From: Psettodes erumei
Taxonomy: Eukaryota; Chordata; Actinopteri; Pleuronectiformes; Psettodidae
Length of the DNA: 64,000 nucleotides
Direction: 5' to 3'
Assembly (NCBI GenBank): GCA_016785225.1
Contig: JAFBJZ010000660.1
Span: 3,781,001-3,845,000 of the forward strand
Shown: in pieces, positions 1 through 13,300 of the stretch
Layout: each line of letters begins with the position of its first letter
Position numbering within the stretch: the stretch's first letter is position 1
Made by a program: the position numbers and the translations under genes
Notes under the pieces: model-generated
Told to the model about the DNA's origin: nothing
Database searches by the model: none
The model's input: the letters and a program-made list of their open reading frames with translations, nothing else

Positions 1-1261
1 TCAGTACGTAGCATCCTAATCTTAATTTAGTGATTAGTGATGACCTTGTAATGCACCAAATATTCAACGACACTGCAGCTGTCTATTCACAACCACCTTC
101 CCTGCCCTTCCCACAGAGCATTTTAATCTTTGCTTCATAGATTGCTAGGAATCGCATTGTCTGTTCACAAACGGCCTGCAAGGAGATTACAAAGACAACA
201 AATAAGTTGTAGTATTTAGCTTTTTGTTGGGGTCAGATTTAACGCCCGTTGTGGACATGGGGATGACACTCTATGTCTAGTATTCATACTTAAGACCTCC
301 TCTGATCAAAGTGTACACTTTCACTCTGCAGGATGACACTGCAGAATATTACATCTACTGTTGACAGTAATTCCCTTTTGTAAACAACAAAAAAACCCGA
401 ACCTGGTTTAGCCCTGAGAGTAATCTGTAAAGTGCATTTCGCTGTGGCTGTGGCTCTCCTTTGGTCGGAATCTGGTCATAATTTATAAATGACACCTGTC
501 TGCTTTGCCTTTTTGTGTAGAGGATGTCTACTTTAGCTTTACAAGACTACATGGCATGAAGTAACATGGGTCAGAAGAGCCAGACAGCCTTTTTTGTCTC
601 TTAACAAGCTGTGTATCTGAGTGCTCTGAATAATGGTCAGCCCCGTTATTCCCCGCAGATCCATTTAGGATGGAGTTCCTCGTTGGTTTGGAAAGGGCTG
701 GAGAAAAACGAGGGCTTGTGCCAGTTGCCAACGCTAAATTACATGCAGGATAATTTGCACAATTTCTTAGCTACACTTATTCATGATACATTCATTGAAT
801 AATATGCCTGTCTTCCAACTATTACTGTGGCTCAAGAGTAATGAACAACTACAGCTGGGACTCAGGAAGAAATGTTACCGCTGCACTAATGTGAGTTACA
901 CATTAGAGGAAGACAATCCTCCCAAAATCAGACACATAGCACCTATGCACCTGTTCTACAACAGCATCAACATGTTAATGAAAAACATAATTAGAAAATG
1001 TGGCTGCCAGAAGATTAGAAAAGCTGATGATATTCACATTTATTGCAGTAATGCTGAGTGAATATCCACCAGTTCTCTTTATACTGTTTTGTTCTCCAGA
1101 TTAAAGTCAGTGTTTTGGTAACTGTGAAAAAACTCCCGTGGGGATTGTCGGTTGTTACATAACCTGAGCTATTTTTTACTGTCTAACCCCTTTTTGGGTT
1201 TTTTCTTCTTTTTTATGTGCAAGGCAAGGCGAGGTTTGTTAACAAGAGTCCATATGTTCAC
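1..1261 (-). other. Partial intron downstream of the last exon seen
   Basis: Searched on the minus strand for the long C-terminal tail exons of adgrb3 (segment starting VLHKDIGPCRA in mammals) and found nothing, so they lie off the left edge. No repeat or RNA gene recognised. Confidence 0.65.
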
Positions 1262-1301
1262 CTGATCGGCAGGCGATGTCCACATCTTTCTCAAAATCCG
1301 T
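1262..1301 (-). CDS. adgrb3: adgrb3 exon 25: cytoplasmic tail, last exon in window
   Basis: A 40 bp exon encoding residues 933-945, [13 protein letters not shown], plus the first base of a split codon. Mammals have the same [13 protein letters not shown]. The acceptor is CTGCAG and the donor is ATCAG|GTGAAC; phase 0 to 1. The following exon should begin with the residues after ACRS and is beyond the left edge. Confidence 0.93.
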
Positions 1302-4300
1302 CTGCAGACAAAAGACAGTCAAATGGTCAGTACTGCTGAAAATAAAGCCTTTCATATGAGCTGTGTATATACATCTGTAAAAGCCAACTGCAAGATTAGG
1401 ATCAATACTGTTTTTATTTATTATTTTTGCAATGCCTTAGAAAATGCAAAGCAGACATTTTAGTCCTATGCTTCATCCTAACAATATGTCAATAAAACAT
1501 CTATGGAAAAAATGCTACTGCAGCAGCTGGGAAGCATTTTGTGCTCATTGCTAATGACTGTATTGAACCGGGGGGGCCCTGACACTGCTATTGTGAAAAC
1601 TATTTCACTCTGAGGAGTATTAGAATACTAATGGCAGATCATTGCAATGATGTGCCTGTGGCATCGTCATGCCAGATGAAAAGACTGGTGTCCCATTTCA
1701 AAGGTCAGGGAGGGAGCAGTCCTCTATTACCCTGTGAGAGGAAATGAGAGGGATGCATGGCAAACATGGACACTAAATTCAATCAAACAGAAATAAAAGA
1801 GTGGGCTTAGGGCCTACAAAAACCAAAGGGAACTAATGCCATTCATCAGAGGGCCAAGTGTCTACCCTGCATGTAATTGCAGTTTTGTAAAAGCGTTGTG
1901 TGGAAAATTATAAAACTATGGGAAACAATCCCTCATGCTGTCCAGGCCATATTAAACTGAATAATAATAATCATTTTTAAAAAATAGAAACCGCATGAAG
2001 AGCAGAAGTTAACTGAAGGTCAAAGGGGTGTGCATATGTATTATAAATAAATAATAATAAAGGGAACATTAGGTCTGCTTAAATTATAGTGGATGTAATG
2101 GTTACAGATAAAAGAGGGTAACTGTGCCTACCATTATCTGAGCATGCCCATTAGGGAAGGTTCCTGTTGCATCACCACTGATTGGGTCTTGGCAGTTTCT
2201 GAGCCGACATCTGAAAGCATCTTGGACCTAAGGACAGAGGGAAACGGTTTTTCATTATGTCCCCAGTACTACACATCATACAAATCCTGCATAGGCCATT
2301 TCTTATTACTTATTTTTGTCTTCTCAAAAGTCAAAAGTTACAGGGTTTTACTTGAGAAAACCAACACAGTTTCTAATTTCTGGTTGTGATAACTTGTGTT
2401 TGGGACTAATTTTTGATGTGAGACGAATCTAGTCCCCTGCAGTATTTTAGTTAAAACCCCCTGAATAACCAAAAACCATGGGTGAAAGAAAGAAGAAAAA
2501 TATCCTCTACCTCTCTCCGTAGGATACAGTGCACCATGACAATGACAAAACCCTGCAGTGAGTCAAAGACAGCAAAGAGGATCTGAAAGAGGATGGAGCG
2601 CTTGTCTGTCATGGCGAGCACTGCGGACATCCAGGTCAAAGCCAGAAGGGGCAGGACAACACAGGAGCTCCACAGGGATGCCCTGCGAGAGGGGAGGAAG
2701 GGTTGTGTCGAGGAAATAAAAGCAAGTGTCGATGGCACGATAAATGGCTGCACTGCCGAGTAACATCTCCGTTGGGGGACTTTTATGCCACAGTAGCAGC
2801 AGGGCTTTAATGTGCATGCTCGTGGTTATGTACAACATTTACTTTGAAATAAGCATGCAACATCGTGTTTATAATGAGATATATTCCTATCCTGTGAATC
2901 TGATGTCCTGTGAATGCAACTGGAACATCAATTCACGCTGCAGTGGACAGCGAGTTGGTCGCAGTGGACATGCAGAGACTCCCTGTAGCATCGTCTTATT
3001 GATTCAGAGACACTGACAGGCACTTACATTGCATTGCTAGCTGTAGTTGCTGATAAAGCAGTTGTTGATACAACACCACATTTGGCACACTTGAGAGTTA
3101 ATCCTGTATGCGGCTCACTCATCTGTCTGTGGGACATAGAGACAACAGCATGACAAACAACGCTAACGGCCACTGCCCTGACTTTAAATTCTCCTCCGTC
3201 ATATTAGCATCAGCAGAGGCAGCCATTGTGTGGGCGTTTTAGCGATTTTCATCTTGGACTGATTCTGCCAAAGAAATACGAAGCCATGTCCCTCTAGAGA
3301 GAGATCTGACCTCTTTATGTTTATGCCTCTAACGTCCTTCCAACAGCAAGAAAAGGAGGTCTAAATCTCCATACGCTGTATGTGTATATATGTAAAAAAC
3401 CAAGGCATATGTATATTTCGGCAAGACATTAAGAATAAAAATGTTAAGAAGAAAAGCAGGGGTACTAACAAGGACGTGCTGTCATACCCTGCTCGATGCT
3501 TCAGCTTCTTGTCCAGTATGCCATCTCTGGACACTAGTTTGTTAAACACCAAGATACCGATCACCATGTTGACCTGTCAATAGGAAGGGAACAGGAATAT
3601 TAGCAATTCAAAGAAATCCACTGCAACAAGATCATTTCAAAACCAATGTGAACTATTCCTTTATTTTCCCAGCTTGACTTTCTCCATCGGTAGTCGATGA
3701 TGGATGTCATTATCCTGCAGGTGTTTTTTTTTTCTCACTCTCTCCATGTCTCTTGATTTTCCGTCTGCACTGAGCTTTGACCTCTAGCTCCTTTTTTGTT
3801 TGCTCATCTCTGTGACATTTCAGCCGGTGGATGAAGCATGCCCTACAAACTCAGCCCGACAAAACAGCCTTGAGAAAAGATCTCCCTGACAAGAAGCACT
3901 TGTCTTCTCAAAGGCACCTTCACTTATTCTTAACCGTGCCGACACTAATAGAAAATGGAGGGAGATTTACAGTAGCTGGGGAGAAAATTCTTTAAAACCT
4001 TAGGCTACAGTCTATTTCAAATCCTTGTACCTGAGATAAAGAGTTTATTAACTATTTATACCACTACATTCAGACAAGTATTGTTTCAACAGGTATTGTT
4101 TCTGGGAGACACTTCATTATGATGTTACAGTGCGAGTACGCTGATAACAGCAGTGTGGTGTTCTCACCGCAGAGGACTGAGTTGTGACTGGAGTGTGTGT
4201 TTTTGCAGAGATTAGCTTGCATTCCTCTGAGGTTCATCACAAGTGAAAACCACACCACAGTAAGGCTTAAAGGCTGTGTATCTAATGCTCAAACTGAGAC

Positions 4301-7300
4301 GTTTTGTCACTTAAAAAAAAACTGAAGGCACTTTATTTCAAATCCCTCCACAGATCAAAGCTTTGACAACGAAAAACACTACTCAGTATCTGATATGGTC
4401 TCTCCCTCTGACGCAGACTCTGTGATTTGCAGAATCTCTTTGCAATTGTCTTTCTGCATTTCTGTAATTTTCTGTGTACAGTAATGTAAATACAAGATGA
4501 TTAAAATACCCCCAGTATATGAGATTTTGTACAAATCCGATGAATAAATACTTTAGTACTTCACAGCTACACGAAGCACCATTATGGTGAATGAAAGGGA
4601 ATTGCTTGAGCACATTGCCTGATGGGATGCTCATTAGCTCGACTTTGAAACCAGAGTGTGTTCTTCCTGTCAGGCATTTTCTTAGCAAGAGTTCCTAACA
4701 CACTGCTGATGTACCACATTGCTCGTGTGCCATCACTAAAACTACATTATGCCTTGCATGCATCTTGTTATTTGAAAACAGGAAGCAAAATGTGTTATAA
4801 TTATGTGTTAGCTATGCAAACGTTCATGAATTAAAATGGATTTCTTCCAATACTGTTTAGACAAGATAACTGAATGTTTTTTTAGTGTTTTGCCTTTCCT
4901 TATATTCTTAGCATAGAGTAAAAACTGGACATCTGATGATCGAAACATACCAGAACAACGGCAGCTGCAGGTCCAACAAAGGCATACAGGAGCCCCCCCT
5001 CCAAAGAGAGCCAACAGCTGCAGGGAACGCAGGGAAAAACAGTTAACTCCCACCCAGGCATTAACACCCAAGTTAATGGCGCACACCAGCATACAATTGT
5101 ATTTCTCTTGACTGTCAGGGGAGATGCGCCATATGCTGTAACTCTATTTCCAAAGTTTCACAGGGTAATAAAATGCTAAAGAGATTTTAAGCAGTGTTTA
5201 TGTGTTTGATATCCAGCAGGGATACAACTCAGATGAAATTGGGGTCTTGCTGGGCTATTTTGAAACTTGATTGGGTTCATGGGACTTTGTTTATGGCACT
5301 ATTTAGGATAAGTACAAAACTGTAAAAGCACTTAATCATGACTCTAAAGTCTTTCCATGAACCTATACTGCATGTTTTCTGCATTATACATTCAGGCGGA
5401 AAAAAAAGGAAAACTTACTATGAGGGTGTCCCGTAGCCCTTTGTTTTGGTGAATCCCATTGAAACGGCAACCACTAAAGCTGGTAATCCTTGAAAAGAGA
5501 AAACAATCAAAAGTTATATGAACAGTTGTAGTTGCTCGTCAGAGCAAAGAGCGTAAACCCACTTCAGAGGAAGTCAGCCTCTCTGCCTTCCAGTCATTAA
5601 ACAAAGTGCAACTGGATTCACTCCATTAGAATCTATAGCATGAGACTAAACAATCATCTCAGAGTATTTGATCAACAATATGCATTTCAATAATTCAATC
5701 AGCATACTGTACAGTATTCCATTAAGTGGCAGAAGAGAACAGACTGTACTATGTTTTGACAAAATGGCAGCAGTGCATCAAGTCCAGAAAACCATAGAGA
5801 AATTTCATCATGTGTTGTCAGAAACTTCACCTCCCTCCACACCTTTTATATGAAAGGATTTTTTTTAGCTGTATGACTCCTCATTATAGATTGGTGTAAT
5901 GGATTCGGTCCTTACTACTGTGTGCTCAGAATATTAACGCATTTTTTCTCGGAGCAGCACAGGCAGGTGCTATTGATGTAATCAGTTTCCTGGAGGCACA
6001 AGGCGAAGACCCTGTGGCCATCCAGTGCCTCTCTGCAGTGCTGAAGAGGTAAAGAGTGCCGAGTGTACACCAGCATGTCATAAATCACGGCGCAGGCAAC
6101 AGCCTGGTGGAGACGCTGCTCTTCAAACAGGCTGAATTAAGAGACAACAGGTACTGTGTACTACACGTCACGAAGAAATTCATTCTGAAAATGTTTTTGC
6201 CTTCTCCTTGACTTACAGGTGGCAATCTGTCGAGAATTACAGTCATGTTAACATTAATTATTTTTACATGTACATGTGTACTGCATGTCACTCTATGTAA
6301 AAAACAAAAAGGCATTGTTATTACGGAATGCATAATAGACACTGACTGTCTTCTTTACTATCAAATTGTCTGCTATGGTGTATTTTTGTTTGAAATCTAT
6401 GAGATTGTATATGATTGTAGCCTTTGTCCATTTTTTGCAGCAAGCAGTGGCACTGCAATGACTAAGAGAGCCTTGTTTGTTGCTAGGTAACAAGAATGAG
6501 TGTGGGCTCTTTCATAATCAAATTGATTTTTTTTTAAAGGAGCGATTTCTGGTAGTCTGGAAGAAAAACCCGTTGGACCAGGATTCATACTAACATCAAA
6601 TGAAGAAAATATTGAAGTCTTTTAAATTTTGATGGTGATATTGAGCCTGTATGTGTATATATACACAAATCTTATCTTTTTTTGGCATGATATTGGAGTG
6701 CAGGGATCACAGACTGATTAAAATCTGTTGCAGTAAAGATAATAAATACATTATATTGGCTGCACAGTACTACTGGTATCTCCTCTGTGAGGCATTCAAA
6801 TTTTGCAGGTTAATATTACAAATGAATGAATGAATTAAATTCTGCAAAGCATTTCAGAACACATATGACGACAGTTCACTCACACCAAGCTTGAGTACAC
6901 AAATTCAATATTAAGCTTTTGAAACATTTAACTCTCCCAAACTCTATTTATGAGGGTATCAGACGAAATATATTCTGCTGCAGTGTAAATCCTCCACTCA
7001 CACCATCTTTATCAGACCTAAGGTTATTGCAACCTGCTATGAAAGAGCTGCACCAGTCTGTCTCCCCCTCAGTGCTCAAGGCCGGTCCATTTACCCAGCC
7101 CTCAGAGAGCTTGACTGGAGCACAAAAGGATCACAACAAAGAACCTGATAGGATGAAGATCGGGCTGCCCCACAGAGAGGATGAGAACAGTGGACCGAGA
7201 AGACATACCGTTACTTGGAAAGAGGCTTGGCCACAAACCTTGACAGAAAATGGCAGCTGCAAGGCATGATGGGAGATAATGGAGAGGTTTATGGAAACAT

Positions 7301-10300
7301 GCTGCTTACTTACCCCAGCCCAGACACAGAAAGCGCTTGCGGATGAGCCTGGTCCGAACCTTTCCCGTCACTGCCATGTAGGACTGCCAGGCTTCTGTGA
7401 GGACCCAGCAGAACGATGCCAGGAAGAAGAAGTGCAGAAAGGCCGTCGTCATGATGCAGACGCCCTATTGGTAAAAGAAAAAAATGGTCAGGAACAGATG
7501 TTTTCATTGGCTGTGGGCTGAAACAAGAGCTGCACATTAACAGAAATGCAGGTTACTCACAAACTGTGGCTAATATAAAAACGGATTTGCAGCTGTGACA
7601 CGACAGCGCTGCATAACAAAACAAAACAAATGCAAATGCAAATGCAGTATTTCACCAAAAATTAATAAAGCAAGAGGCTCCCTGCAGAGGCACACCAATG
7701 CCACTGATATTTCTTCATTTCCTTGAACTATTCCTGCTGCACAGAAATGACAGCATTTGCCCATCCACTGTAAGCAAGTACCATCCTGTGCAGTGAGTGA
7801 AACATAGCATAAGTTTGAACTGCAGCAGCAGAGGTGGCCATAGTAGTAAAGATCAGAGCCAGGCTAGCTGACACAGAAAAGCCATGGCGTAATATTCCTC
7901 TGCACTAACCCTCATTAGTATGCTGGGGATCCCACCTGGAGGCATGTGAGCCAAGGTCAACTGTTTTACACAGAGAGGAAGGGAACAACCACCACAGTGC
8001 TTGAACGATACAGAACACACGCGTCAGAGGCAACAGCTTCCATTCAGGCTCGACAATGTAGCGGCACTTTTCAGCTCCATTAGCTTGTCCATCTTTGTTC
8101 CACAGAAAGGCATCTCCAAATGGGATTGTTTTGAAGAGAATTAGAAAATAAAGACGTATCCTTAAGAATTTTGTCATTGTATGCTGACATTTGCAAGTGA
8201 AAGGAGATTTAACCCCACCCCATTCAGATTGTTTGCAGTGACGCTGTGGTAATCTGAGTGATGTTGCATAAAGGGGGAAAGATTGAAGTGCATCATCTTG
8301 TCCTAGGGCGTCCACACCATACTGTGAGATCTCCCATACACTTGACATCCCCACTGAGAAAACCACACTAAATCCAACCATCCCCTGTAGTGTTCACACA
8401 AAACAATAATCCTGCATTACCTCATGCCTAGAAGAGAGAAACCCATGAGGGGTATTAGTTACTGAACTGAAAATGTGGGTCTCAGGTAGAAAATATTTAT
8501 GATATTATAATACAAATTAGGTTTAAACCATGCAGATCCTTCTTTTTAAGGGTATAAGTAGCCTATATGCTAATTGAAATGCTACAAAAATCACACTGGT
8601 GACAGGAAAACAGCTTTAATGACAGATTTAGTTTGACTTAAGACACTCTAGAGCTGCTAATGCTGCAAAGAGGAATGTATCGAAGCAACACATCAAACCA
8701 AAGGATGTAAAGTTCCCCTGACACCTTGCCACCTGCTCATGTGGTAATCACAGGTGCGCACAGCTGCTTTTGTAGAAATCTCACACACACATTATTTGCT
8801 CGAGATCTTTGTTTAAAAAGCTTTGATGATGAAAAAGAATTCACTGTGCTACATCATAACTGCACACAGTATCTCCTACTTCCCAAATCTCAAATGTTGA
8901 CTTTTGATATGAATTTATGAATTCAGTGACCTGCGTTGTAACTTAGGACTGTGCTTTAAGTGATTGCTATGGGATAAAAGTGACCAGTCACTGAGAAGGG
9001 AGAAGAGGAAAAACAGCTATCTTAGAAACTGATTATTAAGAGTAGGCGATAGGGAAAGGAAAAACCATGTCAGACTGTCATATACAGTAGGTATAGGCTA
9101 CCGCTTGCCTCCAAAGCTAGTGTTCTAGTGTTGCTTTTGCTCATGTGCTGTTTAAGGTGCTGAAAATAGAGCCTGACTTGTTCTTTGGAAACAGATCATA
9201 TGCAGCCATTATATTTCTCATGGTTCACTCAGGTGCCTACAACATTGGATCTCATTAGTCCTCGAAAATAAAAACTGCATTTGAAGAGAGAGACAGGTAC
9301 ATTTGGAGGACATTATGACTGCAGCGGTTGGACATAGGCAGTCACACAAAAAACAAGGATGAAAACCTAGAGTTCACACTGCCCTTTAGAAAGGCAAATG
9401 CCGGGAGATGTTGAGCACACTGTGCCAGTATCCATGGAAACAGAGGAACTGAGAAAAAGGACCACATGAAAACCTCCCAGAGCTGATAGACGTGAAGGTA
9501 CGATTATGGGGTGGTGGGCTGTAATTCAAACAAGTTGCCCGACTAACTTCTGAATAAAAGGTCCAGGCCGAGCCTCAATGCTATCTCAGATATTAAGAAC
9601 TGAAGCCCTAACTGCCATGAACTGTTGCACACACTGCCCCATAATGCCACAACAGACCAGTGGAATAAGAAAAGACATATAGTCAAACTGAAGCATAAAA
9701 GGGATTTGAGTTCTGCTGAGAACGCCCTCTTTATAATTGAATTACACCAATTTTGACTTGGTAATTAAGTTATTTTCATCATTTGCCAATTGCTATGACT
9801 AATTCCATTTTTCACAGCTTCATTAATAGGTTGTATAAGACTGCAGCAAACCTTCATGCCATTTAAAAGTGTAACTTTTTATATGTTTTCTAAGAATGAA
9901 CATGCTGTTGAGTAGCACATTCATTGCATTACATCTGCGGTAAAGTTACTTTTATCTTCCCAACCAGACTGAATAACTGTGGGAGGAGGAGGCTGAGGCA
10001 ACAAGTGCCCCTGTGCTTTAAACAGTAGGTGCTTGGGTGGAGAACAGCAGAAGGGGTGGCGTTGGCAAAGTACTGTTGAATCACGTAGTGAATAGCACTA
10101 ATGAACTGCATGTTGATTTTACCTGTTTTTATTCACCAACTATTTAGTATCATAGTAAAAAAAACCTTTGATACTTCGTTAATTTTTTTTCCTTTTTTGA
10201 AAACAAATGAAGGAGCTGAGTTCACTAGTGTCATGGGAATTATAGAGTCCATTTAATTTAAACTGATCATTTTCCAGCTCTTAATAATTATAATGATTAT

Positions 10301-13300
10301 CTGATAATGACCAGATACAAGCTTTGATAAGCTGCAGTGTTTAAACCAAAAGGTGATCATTTTTAATTACGATGTTTCGGTGACCAAAAATCAGAAACAG
10401 ATAAAGCATAAAATGTTGTTTTTATTCCAGATTTGGTCTTATGAAGAACAGTCAGCTCACAATGTTTAGTCCTGACCAGCTTTAACTTTACTGCATGCTA
10501 AGAGCTAGTTAGCATATGTCATCCCATAAAAGCTTACTTAATTTCTCTGTAAGGACAGGTTGTATCTGGTATCCTTACTCATTATAGGAATATATTTACA
10601 GGAATATCCTCTCTAACTCCAAGATTCCCAGTTCTACTGCTGTTCCTCAACTGGCAAAACCAAGGGTTTGTGATTCTCTCCGTTGGTTGTCTTTCCATGA
10701 ACAGAGATGAACAACGACAGAGGACAAAGGAAAAAGCACAGACAGGCAAAGGTGACTCACTGACTTCCTGCTCCCAGAGGACACCTCCACAGCAAAGAGA
10801 TGATTTCTATTTGACGATGAGCAACTCTGAATCCGCAAACACCGGAGCCAATTATATGCACTTCTTTCAAGAGTTGGAGGAAAAACATGTGTGGCAGTGT
10901 CAGGCGGCATGGCAATTAAACCCACACAGGGGCGTTGCTTTCTCCTCTTGCTGTTTGGCCTACCACTCAAACACTGGCTTCTACAGTATGTCTGAGCAAA
11001 CAGATGATAAATTTCTCAAATATTATCACTACAAGAGAGACACATTCAGGGAAGACCAAAGGAACGTGGGTAATAAATTCATTGTCCTTGAGGTTTTCTA
11101 CATAGCACCATGGAGATCAACAAGACAAATGCAGATTACTAACTTGACTGGACCAATAACAATGTGTTTTTTCCATTAGTAATGATGGGAATTGGAAGAA
11201 CTGGTTTGCTTTCAAGGTGACCAATTAAAGTTGTGAGTTTCACGATTTGAAAGTCTTTTAACATAGAATTTAAATAAATTCTCTTCTCTTCTTTGCATTT
11301 GAAACAACGTAATCTTGTGCTTTTTTTCTGAGCTTTAGAAATAAAAATAATGACATGGAAGATTTGGTTTTCACACTTACTTTCTCATACATAATAATCT
11401 GAATTTGTTGTGTGTTCGGTTTACACACTTTTTTAGACTTGTTTCCTTGTGCACTTTCATTTGAATTTTGTTTTCTGTTTTGTTTGGACAGTAAATCCCT
11501 CAAGTGCCTTCTTTTGGTTTACTTCTTGTGTGTCATTGTCCTGCCATAATGTGTTCCACCTGTGTGTCCCTACTTCCCTGGTGTGTATATTGTCTTGGTC
11601 CCTTTGTCTTTGTCGGTTTGTCTGCTGCTCCTGCTTTTGCCTGCTGTTTTTCCTTGCTGCCATTTTGTTCCTGCTCTGGTGGATTTATGTTCCACATTCT
11701 CCCCCTGGTGTGTCTCTGTTCACCTCCCACCTCCCCTTCCTGAGTTTCTTAGTTTTCAAGTTGGGACCTGCTGAGTTCTGTGACAATTCTCAGTGGGTTT
11801 CATCACTACGAGTGACCTCTTTCACTTTCAAACAGTCATCTGATCAATTGATAATATGAAAATGTGATAATTGAGCTTCAACATTCAGAAAAAACAATGT
11901 TGGCCCGATAAGAAATAATTAGCCAGTGCTGCTTTAATGTGGCACCCGGTGAGTCAGTCAAGGTGGTTTGTTGAGTCACTGTGAGAGAAATGACATCTTC
12001 GGTATGTCAGTGGGATTTCTGGAAACCACATAATCTCTTTGCAGATTTCGGAGACAGATATCCCATTAGAAGCATGCCGAGAGAGTATGCCATGTTAAGT
12101 GGTGGTCCTCGTAATCAAGACAGGAGATGACTGGAGCCCTGATTAAATCTGACAAGGCTTCAAATCAGCTCAGCTTCGAAAATGCCCCCAAGCTTTGTGA
12201 ATTCATGGTCTCGCTTATAAGGGCAAGCGAGGAAACTGATGAACTTATGTGTGGATGCTGCTTTTTTATTGTTATTTTATGAGATAAAAATGATTTGCAT
12301 TATATCAACAGCTTCTGGTTATAAATTGTAGTGTCCGATAATATTTTTTCTTCACTTTTAATCTATAGTTTCAGCAGAAACCTTTGAGGGTTGCCGAACA
12401 CACTTCATACAACCTTTCGTTTTTGTTCATTCATTTATGAGTCATGATTCAAATTTCATTAACGGTAGGAAAATTAATAGGAAGAGGCATTTTGATTTAT
12501 GAGTAGGACCTGGTCCAATATGACTCCCAACTGCTGTTCTGCTCATATTTATTTCCCAGAAAATGTCATATCTGTGTGAGTGGCCCTGCAATATAGCACC
12601 AACATTTCTAATGATGGAATCCATAAGATATATATTTTTACAAGCACTTAAAATGATTTTTGGCTCTGCTTCACATGTGCTGTTGATCTCAAAACTTTGC
12701 AAAGGTAAAGGTATACTGAGAACATTGTTTCACAATAAATCTCTGTGCAATTGGACAATGTGTCATTCTGCGGGGCTGCCAAAATGACTGAGAAGTGCAT
12801 CTGTGTGATCAGCTTGTAAATCCCAAACTTCTGTTTGCCAAACAACCTTTTACATTAGCTACTTGTTTACTGGCTAGTTACAAAGGCAGAGAGAGGAAGT
12901 GATACATATTTACTGGAAGCAAACCATCTCTAACCATGCTGGTTGTCCCTTTTAAATATTGCTGACTTGATCTGCACTTCAACCCCTTTTTGACAGCTGG
13001 ACAAAAAAAGGTTTCACATCCGTCTCTGATGGCTTCAAGTCATTCCAGTAATGTAAACTGCACAGTAAATCTAAGGACAAGATCTGCTTTTATCCTTCAA
13101 CCCAACTTTTAAGCCGTGCTTTATTGTCACCATTACAGGATGCTTTCGGGGCAGCATCACAATAATTTCATTAGTCTGTGATTGACTGGTGCACTATGTT
13201 TCCTGGTGTGCATCAAGTCTGCCTCTCTGCTCCTACGCTGTCGAATCTACTTCACTGCCAAATGCCTGTTCTGACTGGTTAATGATTGCAGTGCTTCACT

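Noticed and set aside
7905..8381. 158-codon minus-strand ORF between TM2 and TM3 exons
   Set aside because: No domain, no splice-compatible phase relation to adgrb3, no similarity to any protein I know; one or two ORFs this long are expected by chance in 64 kb of six-frame sequence.
10670..11179. 169-codon plus-strand ORF
   Set aside because: The nominal start is GTG; from the first ATG it is about 160 codons of unremarkable composition with no recognisable family. Treated as chance.
11449..11859. 136-codon plus-strand ORF and overlapping ORFs
   Set aside because: Low-complexity Cys/Phe/Leu translation of a T/C-rich repeat-like block, open in several frames at once.
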